From positions 992,001 to 1,056,000 of the forward strand of contig NZ_CP097121.1 of NCBI RefSeq assembly GCF_024029675.1: DNA of 64,000 nt. Reading direction: 5' to 3'. Positions 25,452 through 33,748 of this stretch are shown piece by piece. Made by a program: the position numbers and the translations under genes. Numbering within the stretch: position 1 is the stretch's first letter; every line of letters starts with the position of its first letter. The notes below the pieces were generated by a model. It saw only the letters and a list, made by a program, of their open reading frames with translations, did not search any database and was not told where the DNA came from. This stretch comes from Fructilactobacillus carniphilus. Its GTDB lineage: Bacteria > Bacillota > Bacilli > Lactobacillales > Lactobacillaceae.

Positions 25452-26255
25452 ATGCTCAATGATTATCCCCAAGTTGTCACCATTGCCGGGAGCGATAGTG
25501 ATGGTAGTGCCGGCATGCAAGCCGACCTTTTAACCTTTTTTGCTAAACAAGTTTACGGAGCAACCATCATCACTGCCTGTGTGGCGGGAAACTCCTTTGG
25601 AATTCACGCAGGAGTTAACATGGACGCCGATTTCATTAGTCAGGAATTTAAGGATCTCGCCGACGACTTCCACATTCGAGCCGCTAAAACCGGGATGCTA
25701 GCCGATGCTGACATCATTAATACCGTGGCTGACAACTACGAAAAATATGATTTCGGTCCCCTCGTGGTTGATCCCGTTATCATTACAAAACATGGAGATA
25801 TGTTACTCGAACAAGCAGCATACGAGACGCTCGTTCAACGATTAATTCCCCTGGCTGAGGTTTTAACCCCGAACTTCTTTGAAGCCGTTAAACTTAGTGG
25901 TTTGGATCCCGAACTGCCTGATTTTCAAGAAAAGGCAGCCCACAAGCTCCAGGAAATGGGGGCCCGCAACGTCATGGTTAAAGGTCGGCACGACCAAACA
26001 ACCCAGGAAACGGTGACCGACTACGTTTTATTGGAAAATGGTCAGTCCTTCAAAATGACAGAACCATACTATGAAACCACTCATAAGAACGGAACTGGTG
26101 ATACCCTATCCGCTGCAATTACGGCAGAGTTAGGATTAGGCAAGTCCGTTGAAACTGCAATTCGGAGTGCCAAGGAATACGTTGATGCCTGCATCAAAGA
26201 CGGGATTAACGTCGGGCACCAGTTTGGTCCAATCAACCATTGGGCCGCTAACTAA
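25452..26255 (+). CDS. pyridoxal kinase / hydroxymethylpyrimidine kinase family protein
   Basis: The 267-residue PfkB-fold kinase has TIAGSDSDGSAGMQADLLTF at its N-terminus, PLVVDPVI in the middle and the anion-hole/catalytic motif NGTGDTLSAAI near residue 215. It phosphorylates a B6 vitamer or HMP; SDSDGSAGMQAD resembles the ThiD/PdxK group, and the exact substrate is uncertain. No thiamin genes are adjacent, so vitamin B6 salvage is the more likely role. The ATG at 25452 is used because AGGAAGG is 10 bases away; the upstream GTG is too close. Confidence 0.85.
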   Translation: MLNDYPQVVTIAGSDSDGSAGMQADLLTFFAKQVYGATIITACVAGNSFGIHAGVNMDADFISQEFKDLADDFHIRAAKTGMLADADIINTVADNYEKYDFGPLVVDPVIITKHGDMLLEQAAYETLVQRLIPLAEVLTPNFFEAVKLSGLDPELPDFQEKAAHKLQEMGARNVMVKGRHDQTTQETVTDYVLLENGQSFKMTEPYYETTHKNGTGDTLSAAITAELGLGKSVETAIRSAKEYVDACIKDGINVGHQFGPINHWAAN

Positions 26256-26260
26256 CAACT

Positions 26261-26297
26261 AAAAATAAACCTAGCTAACTGCTAGGTTTATTTTTTT
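26261..26297. terminator. bidirectional terminator
   Basis: AAAAATAAACCTAG pairs with CTAGGTTTATTTTT between convergent genes. Confidence 0.85.
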
Positions 26298-26478
26298 ACC
26301 ACTTGGAGGGACTCCAAATCCGGCCGTCAAGCTCAGCTTCGGCTTGTTCAATTCGGACAGCCTGTACATGCACCAATTGTTGTGTGGCCTGTAACAGGGC
26401 CTTCGTTGTGATTGGTTCATTCTGAGTCGTATTTTCTAGTTCTGTTAACTCAGCTAATAACCACTTCTCGGTATCCAT
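26296..26478 (-). CDS. hypothetical small protein, 60 residues
   Basis: A helical, acidic protein beginning MDTEKWLLAELTELEN, with GGAGG 8 bases before the ATG. Its start directly follows the stop of the NAD(P)H oxidoreductase gene, so the two form an operon. Function unknown. Confidence 0.65.
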   Translation of the reverse strand: MDTEKWLLAELTELENTTQNEPITTKALLQATQQLVHVQAVRIEQAEAELDGRIWSPSKW

Positions 26479-26480
26479 GA

Positions 26481-27179
26481 CTATCCCTCCTCTGCTTGGC
26501 GAATTAATTTAATTTGCTCCTTCAAATCGTCCAAATGTTCTTGCTGCTCTTGCAGTTGGTCAATAATGAGCTGAATTCGTTGCTGCTGGGCTTGCGGTTG
26601 ACTAACTTGCCACTTTTGTAACTGCTTAATCATCCATTTTACCCGTTGCTGAAAATGCAACGGTTGGGAAGCAGTTAAATATTGTTGATATTCAATTAGT
26701 AACTGCGCTTGCTCCGCGTCCGTTAGGTACGCAAATTGATTAATCACCAGCGGTTTTAGAAACTGCATGCCAGCGTGGTGCGCCAACGCCCGGTACGGAG
26801 TTAAAACTTCCGAGATGCTAAAGCCTTCCGTCCCACCTGCTTGAAACTCTTGTTCGGGATAACCCAGTGACGTAACGATGCCCAACTGTTTGTCGACTAA
26901 TTTTCCTCGTTCGCTGGCAAAGGTAAACGCCCGGGTTAACACGTCATCCTCCCATTGTTTTAAAAGCGCCGGGGCGCTGTACCAATACATGGGGAACTGA
27001 AAAATAATGCGGTCGGCCTGCAACAGCCGTTGTTGTTCTGACGCAACGGCTAATGGTTCATTATTATCCGTTAGTCTGTGCCAAGTGACCGTATCTAAAT
27101 CTGCTTGAGCCCGGTTTAAAAAAGCCTGGGTGCTCGAATCTTCGTACTCAGGATGAGCTACAATGACTAATGTTTGCAA
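26481..27179 (-). CDS. NAD(P)H oxidoreductase, flavodoxin-like fold
   Basis: The 232-residue protein begins (TTG start) MQTLVIVAHPEYEDSSTQAFL, as in KefF/MdaB-type quinone reductases. It has the conserved FQFPMYWYSAPALLKQWEDDVL loop and VTSLGYPEQEF. The C-terminal third (about 170-232) is a Gln-rich coiled coil beyond the usual domain. The TTG at 27177-27179 is chosen because GGAGG lies 8 bases upstream; the in-frame ATGs upstream have no ribosome site. It reduces quinones or similar acceptors using FMN/FAD. Confidence 0.85.
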   Translation of the reverse strand: MQTLVIVAHPEYEDSSTQAFLNRAQADLDTVTWHRLTDNNEPLAVASEQQRLLQADRIIFQFPMYWYSAPALLKQWEDDVLTRAFTFASERGKLVDKQLGIVTSLGYPEQEFQAGGTEGFSISEVLTPYRALAHHAGMQFLKPLVINQFAYLTDAEQAQLLIEYQQYLTASQPLHFQQRVKWMIKQLQKWQVSQPQAQQQRIQLIIDQLQEQQEHLDDLKEQIKLIRQAEEG

Positions 27180-27277
27180 GTTAAATTCCTCCATTCTATT
27201 AGCTTTCATTGTACGGTTTCCGGTAGCTACGGTAAAGCAGGGCGGTTTTGATTAAGAAAAGAAATCATCCATTAGTG

Positions 27278-27305
27278 TTGACTTTGTGATGAGCCGTGTT
27301 ATACT
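27278..27305 (+). promoter_or_regulatory. cspA promoter
   Basis: TTGACT (27278-27283), 16 bases and TATACT (27300-27305) predict a transcript with a leader of about 120 bases before cspA. A long leader is typical of cold-shock mRNAs. Confidence 0.75.
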
Positions 27306-27431
27306 AAGGTCAATGTTTGATAGGTTTCGAGTTTTTAAGGTTTCTTGTTTTATTTTATATGGAATGACTTCCTTATTAGATTCAAACTAAAGCAACATTA
27401 AATTTATATTTTTTTATGGAGGTTTCATATT

Positions 27432-27635
27432 ATGAAGCAAGGTACTGTTAAATGGTTTAACGCTGACAAGGGTTACGGTTTTATTACAACTGAAGATGGT
27501 GACGTATTCGTTCACTTCTCAGCTATCAACAAAGATGGTTTCAAAACCCTTGATGAAGGCGAAAAGGTTACTTTAGACGTTGAAGATGGCGACCGTGGCC
27601 CACAAGCTGCTAACGTTACTCCCGTTGAAGACTAA
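27432..27635 (+). CDS. cspA: cold shock protein
   Basis: This 67-residue OB-fold RNA chaperone has RNP1 KGYGFIT and RNP2 VFVHFSAI. It is the standard size for CspA-type proteins and binds single-stranded RNA and DNA. GGAGG lies 8 bases before the ATG. Confidence 0.96.
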   Translation: MKQGTVKWFNADKGYGFITTEDGDVFVHFSAINKDGFKTLDEGEKVTLDVEDGDRGPQAANVTPVED

Positions 27636-27645
27636 TTAGCCTTTA

Positions 27646-27678
27646 CAAAAAGGATTCACAATCGTGAATCCTTTTTTT
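27646..27678 (+). terminator. cspA terminator
   Basis: AAAAAGGATTCAC pairs with GTGAATCCTTTTT and is followed by a T run. Confidence 0.9.
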
Positions 27679-27695
27679 GTTGCCTCACATCACAT

Positions 27696-27736
27696 AAAAA
27701 GCGATTGCTGGACTATGCGTCTGGCAATCGCTTTTT
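27696..27736 (-). terminator. terminator of the TetR regulator gene
   Basis: AAAAAGCGATTGC pairs with GCAATCGCTTTTT around a 15-base loop. Confidence 0.85.
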
Positions 27737-27748
27737 GTTTCTGATTTT

Positions 27749-28282
27749 TTATTTTAAGTGCATGTACTTGGACGCAAAAATCACGAGTTCTTCAACCGAT
27801 TGTTGCATATCATTCTTAGTCCAGACCACAATCACTTCGGTTAATCCCCCGGAAATCATGGCTACCAAAAACTGGGAAGATTGCTCTCGAGTAATCAAAA
27901 TTTGCTGATCCACCAGGGTTTTAATGTAAGTCGAGAGGGATTCCAACAGCAGATTGGTTAAATTATTTTGTACCAATGCTTCCATCATCAACTTATTTTC
28001 CTTAATTAACGTGAAAAAAGTTGTCGCAACGTCGTAAAAGGCTAAATACTTCTGGGTAGCCAGTCGTTGGATGAAATGATCATAAACCATCTCAAATTGA
28101 CCCTTAATCACTTCTTCCTTGGTGTGGAAGTTCCGATAAAAGGTCATTCGCGATACGTTCGCCTGCTTGCAAATCGCCTTCACGGTGATGTCTGCGTAAT
28201 TCTTTTCCAACATTAACTCAAATAGGCCTAAGATAATGCGCTGACGCGTCTGTTCCCGTTTCTGTTGCCGATTTAATTTCAC
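27749..28282 (-). CDS. TetR/AcrR family transcriptional regulator
   Basis: At 177 residues it has an N-terminal TetR helix-turn-helix (about 8-55; ITVKAICKQANVSRMTFYRNF) and a divergent ligand-binding domain. A GTG at 28280-28282 is chosen as start because AGAGGG lies 6 bases upstream and this avoids overlap with birA. It follows birA at the end of the fatty acid operon, so a role in lipid gene control is possible but not shown. I see no FabT-type MarR gene in this operon. Confidence 0.85.
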   Translation of the reverse strand: MKLNRQQKREQTRQRIILGLFELMLEKNYADITVKAICKQANVSRMTFYRNFHTKEEVIKGQFEMVYDHFIQRLATQKYLAFYDVATTFFTLIKENKLMMEALVQNNLTNLLLESLSTYIKTLVDQQILITREQSSQFLVAMISGGLTEVIVVWTKNDMQQSVEELVIFASKYMHLK

Positions 28283-28313
28283 CTGGATCCCTCTTCTCTT
28301 GCATTTTTCGTTG

Positions 28314-29075
28314 TTATTGCTGAACCGGACGAAGGTGGGTTGCCTCCTCTGGAGTAAGATGGTGTAACTGACCATTTTGATCAACCAACTCTAACCGCAG
28401 TTGCTGATCTAACCCTTGAAGTAATCCCCGTTTTAGCTGATTACCTAGCTGGACTTGAACTAGTTGCCCCCGCCACAACAAATGTTGATTGTAACAATCA
28501 CGAACGCGTTGCAAGTTAGGATGGACACTAAAATTCACCACCTGCTTGTACAGAGCAGCAATCAACTGGTTTTTGGCCGCCATCGTCGTACTAAGGGCAG
28601 TGGCGTTTACGGTAGCTAATGAGTGGTGGGGGGCTAAATTCAAACCAATTCCAATCATAAAGCTTTCTGGTTGATTCTGGGCATCACTTTTCAGCTCAAC
28701 CAAAATCCCCCCAACCTTGTGATTGTGTAAATAAAGATCATTAATCCATTTTAACGAAGTTGTCACCCGAAGTACGGTTTCTAGCACTTGATGGGTGGCA
28801 GCAGCCACGCCCATTGTCAATAATCCTGGTTGTTGCAAAAAAACGGGCCGGACGGGAATGACAATTGTCACATAAACCCCCGTGGCCGGCGCCGTAAATG
28901 AATGACCTCGTTGTCCGCGACCGGCTGTCATCCGGTCTGCTGCAATCAAATGAATTCCGGGTAATCTAAGCCGTTCCGCCACCGTCATAGTTGAATCCAC
29001 TTCGGCAAACAGATGCAGATGTTGCATATCTAACCCGGTTTGAGCTAACAAATAACTTTGCTCTAAATTAATCAT
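28314..29075 (-). CDS. birA: biotin-[acetyl-CoA-carboxylase] ligase, no DNA-binding domain
   Basis: The 253-residue monofunctional enzyme attaches biotin to the Lys of AccB encoded in the same operon. The biotinyl-AMP loop GRGQRGH is near residue 54, and KWINDLY and KVGGILVEL follow, then the C-terminal SH3-like cap. The N-terminal helix-turn-helix of regulatory BirA proteins is absent. It begins 8 bases after fabI. Confidence 0.92.
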   Translation of the reverse strand: MINLEQSYLLAQTGLDMQHLHLFAEVDSTMTVAERLRLPGIHLIAADRMTAGRGQRGHSFTAPATGVYVTIVIPVRPVFLQQPGLLTMGVAAATHQVLETVLRVTTSLKWINDLYLHNHKVGGILVELKSDAQNQPESFMIGIGLNLAPHHSLATVNATALSTTMAAKNQLIAALYKQVVNFSVHPNLQRVRDCYNQHLLWRGQLVQVQLGNQLKRGLLQGLDQQLRLELVDQNGQLHHLTPEEATHLRPVQQ

Positions 29076-29083
29076 GAATGAAC

Positions 29084-29851
29084 CTAAGTATTAAACAGGT
29101 GGACTCCTTTATCAACATAAATAACGTCCCCCGTAATTCCCGTTGCTAAGTCACTTAACAAGAAGGCCACGGCGTTCCCAATTTCTAACTTTGAAACACT
29201 CTTACCGTCGGTTGTGAGGGATTCTGATTCCTTCAAGAGGTCTCCGTGTCCTTTAACCCCCGTCACAGCCAACGTCCGCACAGCTCCAGCGGAAACGGCG
29301 TTAACCCGCACTCCAGCTTCACCAAGTTCCGTCGCCAGGTAACGAACTTCGGCTTCCAAGGAGGCCTTGGCAATTCCCATGATGTTGTAGTTTGGAATCG
29401 CGTAAGTAGAACCCATGTAAGTCATCGTAACGATGCTCCCTGGGTTGTTCAAAATTTTGCTAGCATAACGCGTCACAGAGATTAAGGAGTAAGCACTTAC
29501 GTCTTGAGCAAGGTTAAACCCAGCTTCCTTCGTGTTAATCACTCCGTTTTGTAAAGTTTCTTTATCTGCGTATGCGATGGCGTGTAACACTCCATCAATG
29601 TTACCAAATTGAGCATGAATGTCTGTAAACGTTTTTTCAACGTTGTTGTCGTCAGCCACGTCACATTCAAACATCGGCGTATCTGGATCGACAAACCGGT
29701 CTAAACTCTTTTTCATCCGGTCATTTTGGTAGGTTAAGATTACTTGCCCACCTAATTCTGTAACAGCACGGGCACAGCCCCAGGCAATACTTTTCTTGTT
29801 TGCCACTCCCATGATGACAATTTTTTTACCTTCTAATAAATTAGCAGCCAT
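29084..29851 (-). CDS. fabI: enoyl-[acyl-carrier-protein] reductase (NADH)
   Basis: The 255-residue short-chain dehydrogenase catalyses the last reduction of each elongation cycle. It has the FabI cofactor region IVIMGVANKKSIAWG, the catalytic Tyr-x6-Lys in YNIMGIAK, and a GKSVSKLEIGNAVAFLLSDLATGITGDVIYVDKG C-terminus. A hairpin lies between accA and this gene, so its level may be set separately from the upstream genes. Confidence 0.95.
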   Translation of the reverse strand: MAANLLEGKKIVIMGVANKKSIAWGCARAVTELGGQVILTYQNDRMKKSLDRFVDPDTPMFECDVADDNNVEKTFTDIHAQFGNIDGVLHAIAYADKETLQNGVINTKEAGFNLAQDVSAYSLISVTRYASKILNNPGSIVTMTYMGSTYAIPNYNIMGIAKASLEAEVRYLATELGEAGVRVNAVSAGAVRTLAVTGVKGHGDLLKESESLTTDGKSVSKLEIGNAVAFLLSDLATGITGDVIYVDKGVHLFNT

Positions 29852-29883
29852 GGTTCTTGGTCATCCTTTCAGTTTCTAATTTA

Positions 29884-29925
29884 AAAAACACAAAACTAAC
29901 TAACGGAAATTAATCCATTAGTTAG
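29884..29925 (-). terminator. hairpin between accA and fabI (possible attenuator)
   Basis: The plus-strand arms CTAACTAACGG (29896-29906) and CCATTAGTTAG (29915-29925) pair over 11 positions with one wobble. On the minus strand they are followed by TTTTGTGTTTTTT. It sits inside the operon. Confidence 0.55.
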
Positions 29926-29934
29926 CCAACTAAG

Positions 29935-30705
29935 TTAAAAGTTGCGATACCGTTCAAACCGTTTTTGTAACATCTCAGTTTGTGGCAGCGCACTTATCTC
30001 TTCTATTTTACCAAACAATTCACTTTTTAACTGCTTGATTTGGGAATCCGTCCGGACTTCTGGAATAATTCGATCAATAATTCCCTGTTGGAGCAAATCA
30101 TCTGGAGTTAATTTCATCACTTCAGCTGCTTCACGTACCCGGCTGGCGTCTTTCCATAAAATCGTGGCGTAACCCTCTGGTGACAACACAGAATAGATGC
30201 TTTCTTCAAAGGCCCAAACGGTGTCTCCCACTGCTAATGCGAGTGCACCACCACTACCTCCTTCTCCCACGATAATGGAGATGTAGGGTACCTTCAGTTG
30301 CATTCCTTGAATAATCAACTGGGAAATCATGTAACCCTGACCGTGATACTCAGCTTCCACGTCAGGATAAGCCCCTGGAGTATTCACTAGTGTAACCACG
30401 GGCCGGTTAAATTTTTCCGCTTGCTTCATCAGTCGTAAGGCTTTGCGATATCCATCCGGTTCCGCAGATCCAAAGTGAACTTCCGCGGCATTCTTTTGGT
30501 CATCGGCCTTGCGAATTCCGACCATTGTCACGGGACGACCGTTCATCTGACCAATTCCGCCGTAAACGGCTGAATCATCACCATAAGCCCGATCACCGTG
30601 TAGTTCCAAAAAGTTATCGGTCAGACCTGCAATTAAGTCCTTAATGCTGATTTTATCCTCTGAACGAGCTTGCAGCACCCGATCAAAGGCCGTTGTTTTA
30701 GCCAT
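29935..30705 (-). CDS. accA: acetyl-CoA carboxylase carboxyltransferase subunit alpha
   Basis: The 256-residue subunit forms the carboxyltransferase with AccD, moving CO2 from carboxybiotin to acetyl-CoA. It has the crotonase-like core (PVVTLVNTPGAYPD, GEGGSGGALALAVGD). It is shorter than the E. coli protein at the N-terminus, as usual in lactobacilli. The ATG at 30705 overlaps the accD stop by 8 bases, indicating coupled translation. Confidence 0.95.
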   Translation of the reverse strand: MAKTTAFDRVLQARSEDKISIKDLIAGLTDNFLELHGDRAYGDDSAVYGGIGQMNGRPVTMVGIRKADDQKNAAEVHFGSAEPDGYRKALRLMKQAEKFNRPVVTLVNTPGAYPDVEAEYHGQGYMISQLIIQGMQLKVPYISIIVGEGGSGGALALAVGDTVWAFEESIYSVLSPEGYATILWKDASRVREAAEVMKLTPDDLLQQGIIDRIIPEVRTDSQIKQLKSELFGKIEEISALPQTEMLQKRFERYRNF

Positions 30706-31537
30706 TCCAACCACCGCCTTCGTGAATTGCTAGAATCTGACCAAGAGTGTTTAACATCTCACGTCGCGGAACAATGGCATCTAAAAAGCCGTGTTCTAAC
30801 AACGTTTCAGCCCGTTGAAAGTCCTTCGGAGGCACCTGTTGAATCGTGCGTTCAATCACCCGGCGCCCGGCAAATCCAATCAAAGCGTGCGGTTCAGAAA
30901 GCAATAAATCGCCCTCCATTGCAAAGCTAGCGGTTACTCCCCCTGTCGTCGGATCACATAAATAGCTAATGTAAACCAAACCAGCTCGACTATGTTCGGC
31001 AACTGCTTCTGATACCTTGGCCATCTGCATCAGGGAATGAATTCCTTCCTGCATTCGAGCCCCACCAGAAGCGGTAAAAATAATAACTGGTAGTTGCTGC
31101 TCCGTTGCAAACTCAAATAAGCGCGCCAGTAATTCACCGGTCGTACTCCCGAGACTACCCATGATAAAACGCCAGTCCATGACCCCAATGGCCGCTCGAT
31201 GACCGGCAATGGTTCCAGTTCCAGTTAAAACTCCTTCGTTTAAACCAGTGACCTTACGTGCTTGGGCCAACTTGGCTAGGTATTTCGGATCTTGAAATTG
31301 TTCGGGAGCCTGAAGTTCCTGATTTACTGGAGTAAAATCGTCACACAACAAAGCAACCCGTTCCTGAGCACCTAATCGAAAACCGTAGTAACAATTGGGA
31401 CACTCTTTAAACCGGTCAAACCGCTTTTTATAAATCATGGTGCCGCAAATCGGACACTTCGTCCACACGTCTGGAATCTGATCCATTCGTTTTTGTAACT
31501 CAGCAGGACTCGGTTGTTTCGCGTTATTTTGGTCCAT
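30698..31537 (-). CDS. accD: acetyl-CoA carboxylase carboxyltransferase subunit beta
   Basis: At 279 residues it has the N-terminal four-Cys zinc ribbon (CPICGTMIY and CPNCYYGF). The carboxyltransferase domain follows, with the GSLGSTTGELLARLFEFA and SGGARMQEG motifs. It overlaps accC by 14 bases and accA by 8. Confidence 0.95.
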   Translation of the reverse strand: MDQNNAKQPSPAELQKRMDQIPDVWTKCPICGTMIYKKRFDRFKECPNCYYGFRLGAQERVALLCDDFTPVNQELQAPEQFQDPKYLAKLAQARKVTGLNEGVLTGTGTIAGHRAAIGVMDWRFIMGSLGSTTGELLARLFEFATEQQLPVIIFTASGGARMQEGIHSLMQMAKVSEAVAEHSRAGLVYISYLCDPTTGGVTASFAMEGDLLLSEPHALIGFAGRRVIERTIQQVPPKDFQRAETLLEHGFLDAIVPRREMLNTLGQILAIHEGGGWNG

Positions 31538-32897
31538 TTTGTTTCATCCAATCCTTCAAAAAGACGTTCTCAATATAGAGGTTATTGAAGTCACCCGTTT
31601 GAAAATGTTGATCTTGCAGCACTGCTAGCAAGAATTCTCGGTTGGTTTTGACCCCTTCAATTTCAAATTCACGCAGAACCCGAATCATCTTGGCAACGGC
31701 AGCCGGTTTCGTCGGCATGTGTACGATGATTTTTGCAATCATCGAATCGTAAAATGGCGAAATCAGACTTCCCACTTCAACTCCAGAATCAATCCGAACT
31801 CCTTTCGTTCCCACCGGAAAATGTAACTTCGTGATTTTTCCAGCACAGGGTTGAAAGTTTTGTGTAGGATCTTCGGCATTAATCCGACACTCTAGAGCAT
31901 AGCCATGCACACCACAATCGGCTTGTCGAAACGGCAAATCATCACCGTTGGCTACCATAATCATGGCTTTGATTAATTCTACGTCTGCGACTTCTTCTGT
32001 AATCGTATGTTCAACTTGAAGCCGCGTGTTCATTTCCATGAAGTAAAAATGATGCTCAGGATCCATCAAGAATTCGAAAGTTCCCGTATTCTCGTAGTGA
32101 ATCCCCCGCATGGCCCGAACCACGACTTCACCCATGTGAGCTCGTTCTGCTTCACTAAGTTCTGGACAAGGCGATTCTTCCAAAATCTTTTGGTGGTTAC
32201 GTTGTAACGAGCAATCTCGCTCTGGAAAGTAAACGACGTGACCGTGTTGATCAGCAATTGCTTGCATCTCAATGTGTTTAGCGTCTGATAAATCTTTTTC
32301 TAAGTAGAGCCGGTCGTCTCCATAAGACAGCTGGCTTTCCCGCTTGGTATCGGTATAGGCTTGGACCAGTTCCGTCTGGTTATTAACCTGGCGAATTCCT
32401 TTCCCGCCCCCACCTGCGGCTGCTTTCAACATCACGGGATAGCCAATTTCTGCGGCAATTCGTTTAGCATCTGCTAAAGAATCTACGAAGCCATCGGAAC
32501 CCGGAATCGTGGGAACATCCAGTTTTTTCATGGTTTCCTTGGCGTTCGCCTTGTTTCCCATTAAATTGATGACTTCCGCACTGGGACCAATGAACTTCAC
32601 TCCATAGTCTTGACATAACTCAGCAAATTCGCTGTTTTCCGCTAGAAAACCGTAACCTGGGAAAATGGCATCTGAACCAGTTAAAACGGCAGCATCCAAA
32701 ATGGCGCCCATGTTCAAATACGAGTCCTGGGGCAAACCACTCCCGATGCAAACGGCTTGATCTGCTATTTGAACGAATAGGCTATCACGGTCAGCTGTCG
32801 AATAGACGGCCACCGCCTGCAGATCCATTTCATGCAGAGCCCGAATGGTCTGGACCGCAATTTCGCCCCGATTAGCAATTAAAACCCTTTTTATCAT
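31524..32897 (-). CDS. accC: biotin carboxylase subunit of acetyl-CoA carboxylase
   Basis: The 457-residue ATP-grasp enzyme carboxylates biotin on AccB. It begins MIKRVLIANRGEIAVQTIRA and has the ATP loop KAAAGGGGKGIR, the EMNTRLQVEHTITEE catalytic segment and a C-terminal biotin carboxylase domain. The ATG at 32897 has AGGGTGAAG upstream, 10 bases after the fabZ-like stop. Confidence 0.95.
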   Translation of the reverse strand: MIKRVLIANRGEIAVQTIRALHEMDLQAVAVYSTADRDSLFVQIADQAVCIGSGLPQDSYLNMGAILDAAVLTGSDAIFPGYGFLAENSEFAELCQDYGVKFIGPSAEVINLMGNKANAKETMKKLDVPTIPGSDGFVDSLADAKRIAAEIGYPVMLKAAAGGGGKGIRQVNNQTELVQAYTDTKRESQLSYGDDRLYLEKDLSDAKHIEMQAIADQHGHVVYFPERDCSLQRNHQKILEESPCPELSEAERAHMGEVVVRAMRGIHYENTGTFEFLMDPEHHFYFMEMNTRLQVEHTITEEVADVELIKAMIMVANGDDLPFRQADCGVHGYALECRINAEDPTQNFQPCAGKITKLHFPVGTKGVRIDSGVEVGSLISPFYDSMIAKIIVHMPTKPAAVAKMIRVLREFEIEGVKTNREFLLAVLQDQHFQTGDFNNLYIENVFLKDWMKQNGPK

Positions 32898-32907
32898 CAA
32901 CTTCACC

Positions 32908-33321
32908 CTACGCTTCAATGGCAAACATGAGATCAGCAGTCACAATGACTTCGCCGTCACGGATTACTTCACCGTGACCAACCCCGATGTTTCGTTTCAA
33001 CTTGGTTAACTGGACCTTAAGTTGCAAGACGTCACCGGGACGCATTTCATCCTTAAACTCCGCCTGCTTAATCCCGCCAAAGAAGACGTTCTGTTTGTGA
33101 TGTTCGGGCATGGATAAAATGGCTACTACTCCAGTTTGCGCTAGGGATTCCAAAATGATGGGATGCGGCAACGATAGTTGGTTTCCGTTTGAAAAATACC
33201 ACTCGTTCATCGTGATGTTCTTTTGGGCTTGCGCACTTTCCCCCGGAGTAACCGCCACAATCTTATCAATCATTTCAAAGGGATACCGTTGGGGAATAAA
33301 GTCACTTACCTTATACTCCAT
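32908..33321 (-). CDS. FabZ-like hot-dog protein, catalytic motif altered
   Basis: The 137-residue protein aligns along its length with FabZ: FIPQRYPFEMIDKIV at the start, Glu58 in the helix ESLAQTG, and PGDVLQLKVQLTKLKRNIGVGHGE. The usual HFPGxPVMPGVL block, which supplies the active-site His, reads YFSNGNQLSLPHPIIL instead. It may be a modified dehydratase, a non-catalytic partner or a binding subunit. It sits in the accB-accC position where other lactobacilli carry a normal fabZ. A conventional FabZ is encoded at the head of the operon. Confidence 0.8.
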   Translation of the reverse strand: MEYKVSDFIPQRYPFEMIDKIVAVTPGESAQAQKNITMNEWYFSNGNQLSLPHPIILESLAQTGVVAILSMPEHHKQNVFFGGIKQAEFKDEMRPGDVLQLKVQLTKLKRNIGVGHGEVIRDGEVIVTADLMFAIEA

Positions 33322-33322
33322 G

Positions 33323-33748
33323 CTAGTCCTCCTCAATCTCAAACAATGGCTGTTCGTACTCAACCATTTCACCGTCTGAAAACAGCCGCTTTTTGATAAT
33401 TCCACTCACAGGACTTTTCACTTCGTTAATTAATTTCATGGCTTCGATGGCACAAATGGTTTCCCCTTTTTTCACGTGGTCCCCAATTTCTTTATAAGCT
33501 GGTTTGTCTGGACTTGGAGCCATGTAAACCAGACCGACCATCGGCGCTTTCAATTGATACGGAGCGGCTGTTTGCGAACCAGTTTGCGCCATAGCTTCGG
33601 ACGAAGTTTCATTATCAGCGTCCACTTGGGGAGCTGGCGTACTTTGTTTACTAAAGTAAACGTTCACTCCATCCCCATCGATTTTTAACTCTTGTAAGCT
33701 TGATTGATCAAATTTGGCTAATAACCTTTCAATATCAGCTTCATTCAT
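33323..33748 (-). CDS. accB: biotin carboxyl carrier protein of acetyl-CoA carboxylase
   Basis: At 141 residues it has an N-terminal segment (MNEADIERLLAKF), an Ala/Thr/Gln linker and the C-terminal biotinyl domain with the biotinylation motif EAMKLINEV. The ATG shares a base with the fabF stop (TAATG), so translation is coupled. Confidence 0.94.
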   Translation of the reverse strand: MNEADIERLLAKFDQSSLQELKIDGDGVNVYFSKQSTPAPQVDADNETSSEAMAQTGSQTAAPYQLKAPMVGLVYMAPSPDKPAYKEIGDHVKKGETICAIEAMKLINEVKSPVSGIIKKRLFSDGEMVEYEQPLFEIEED

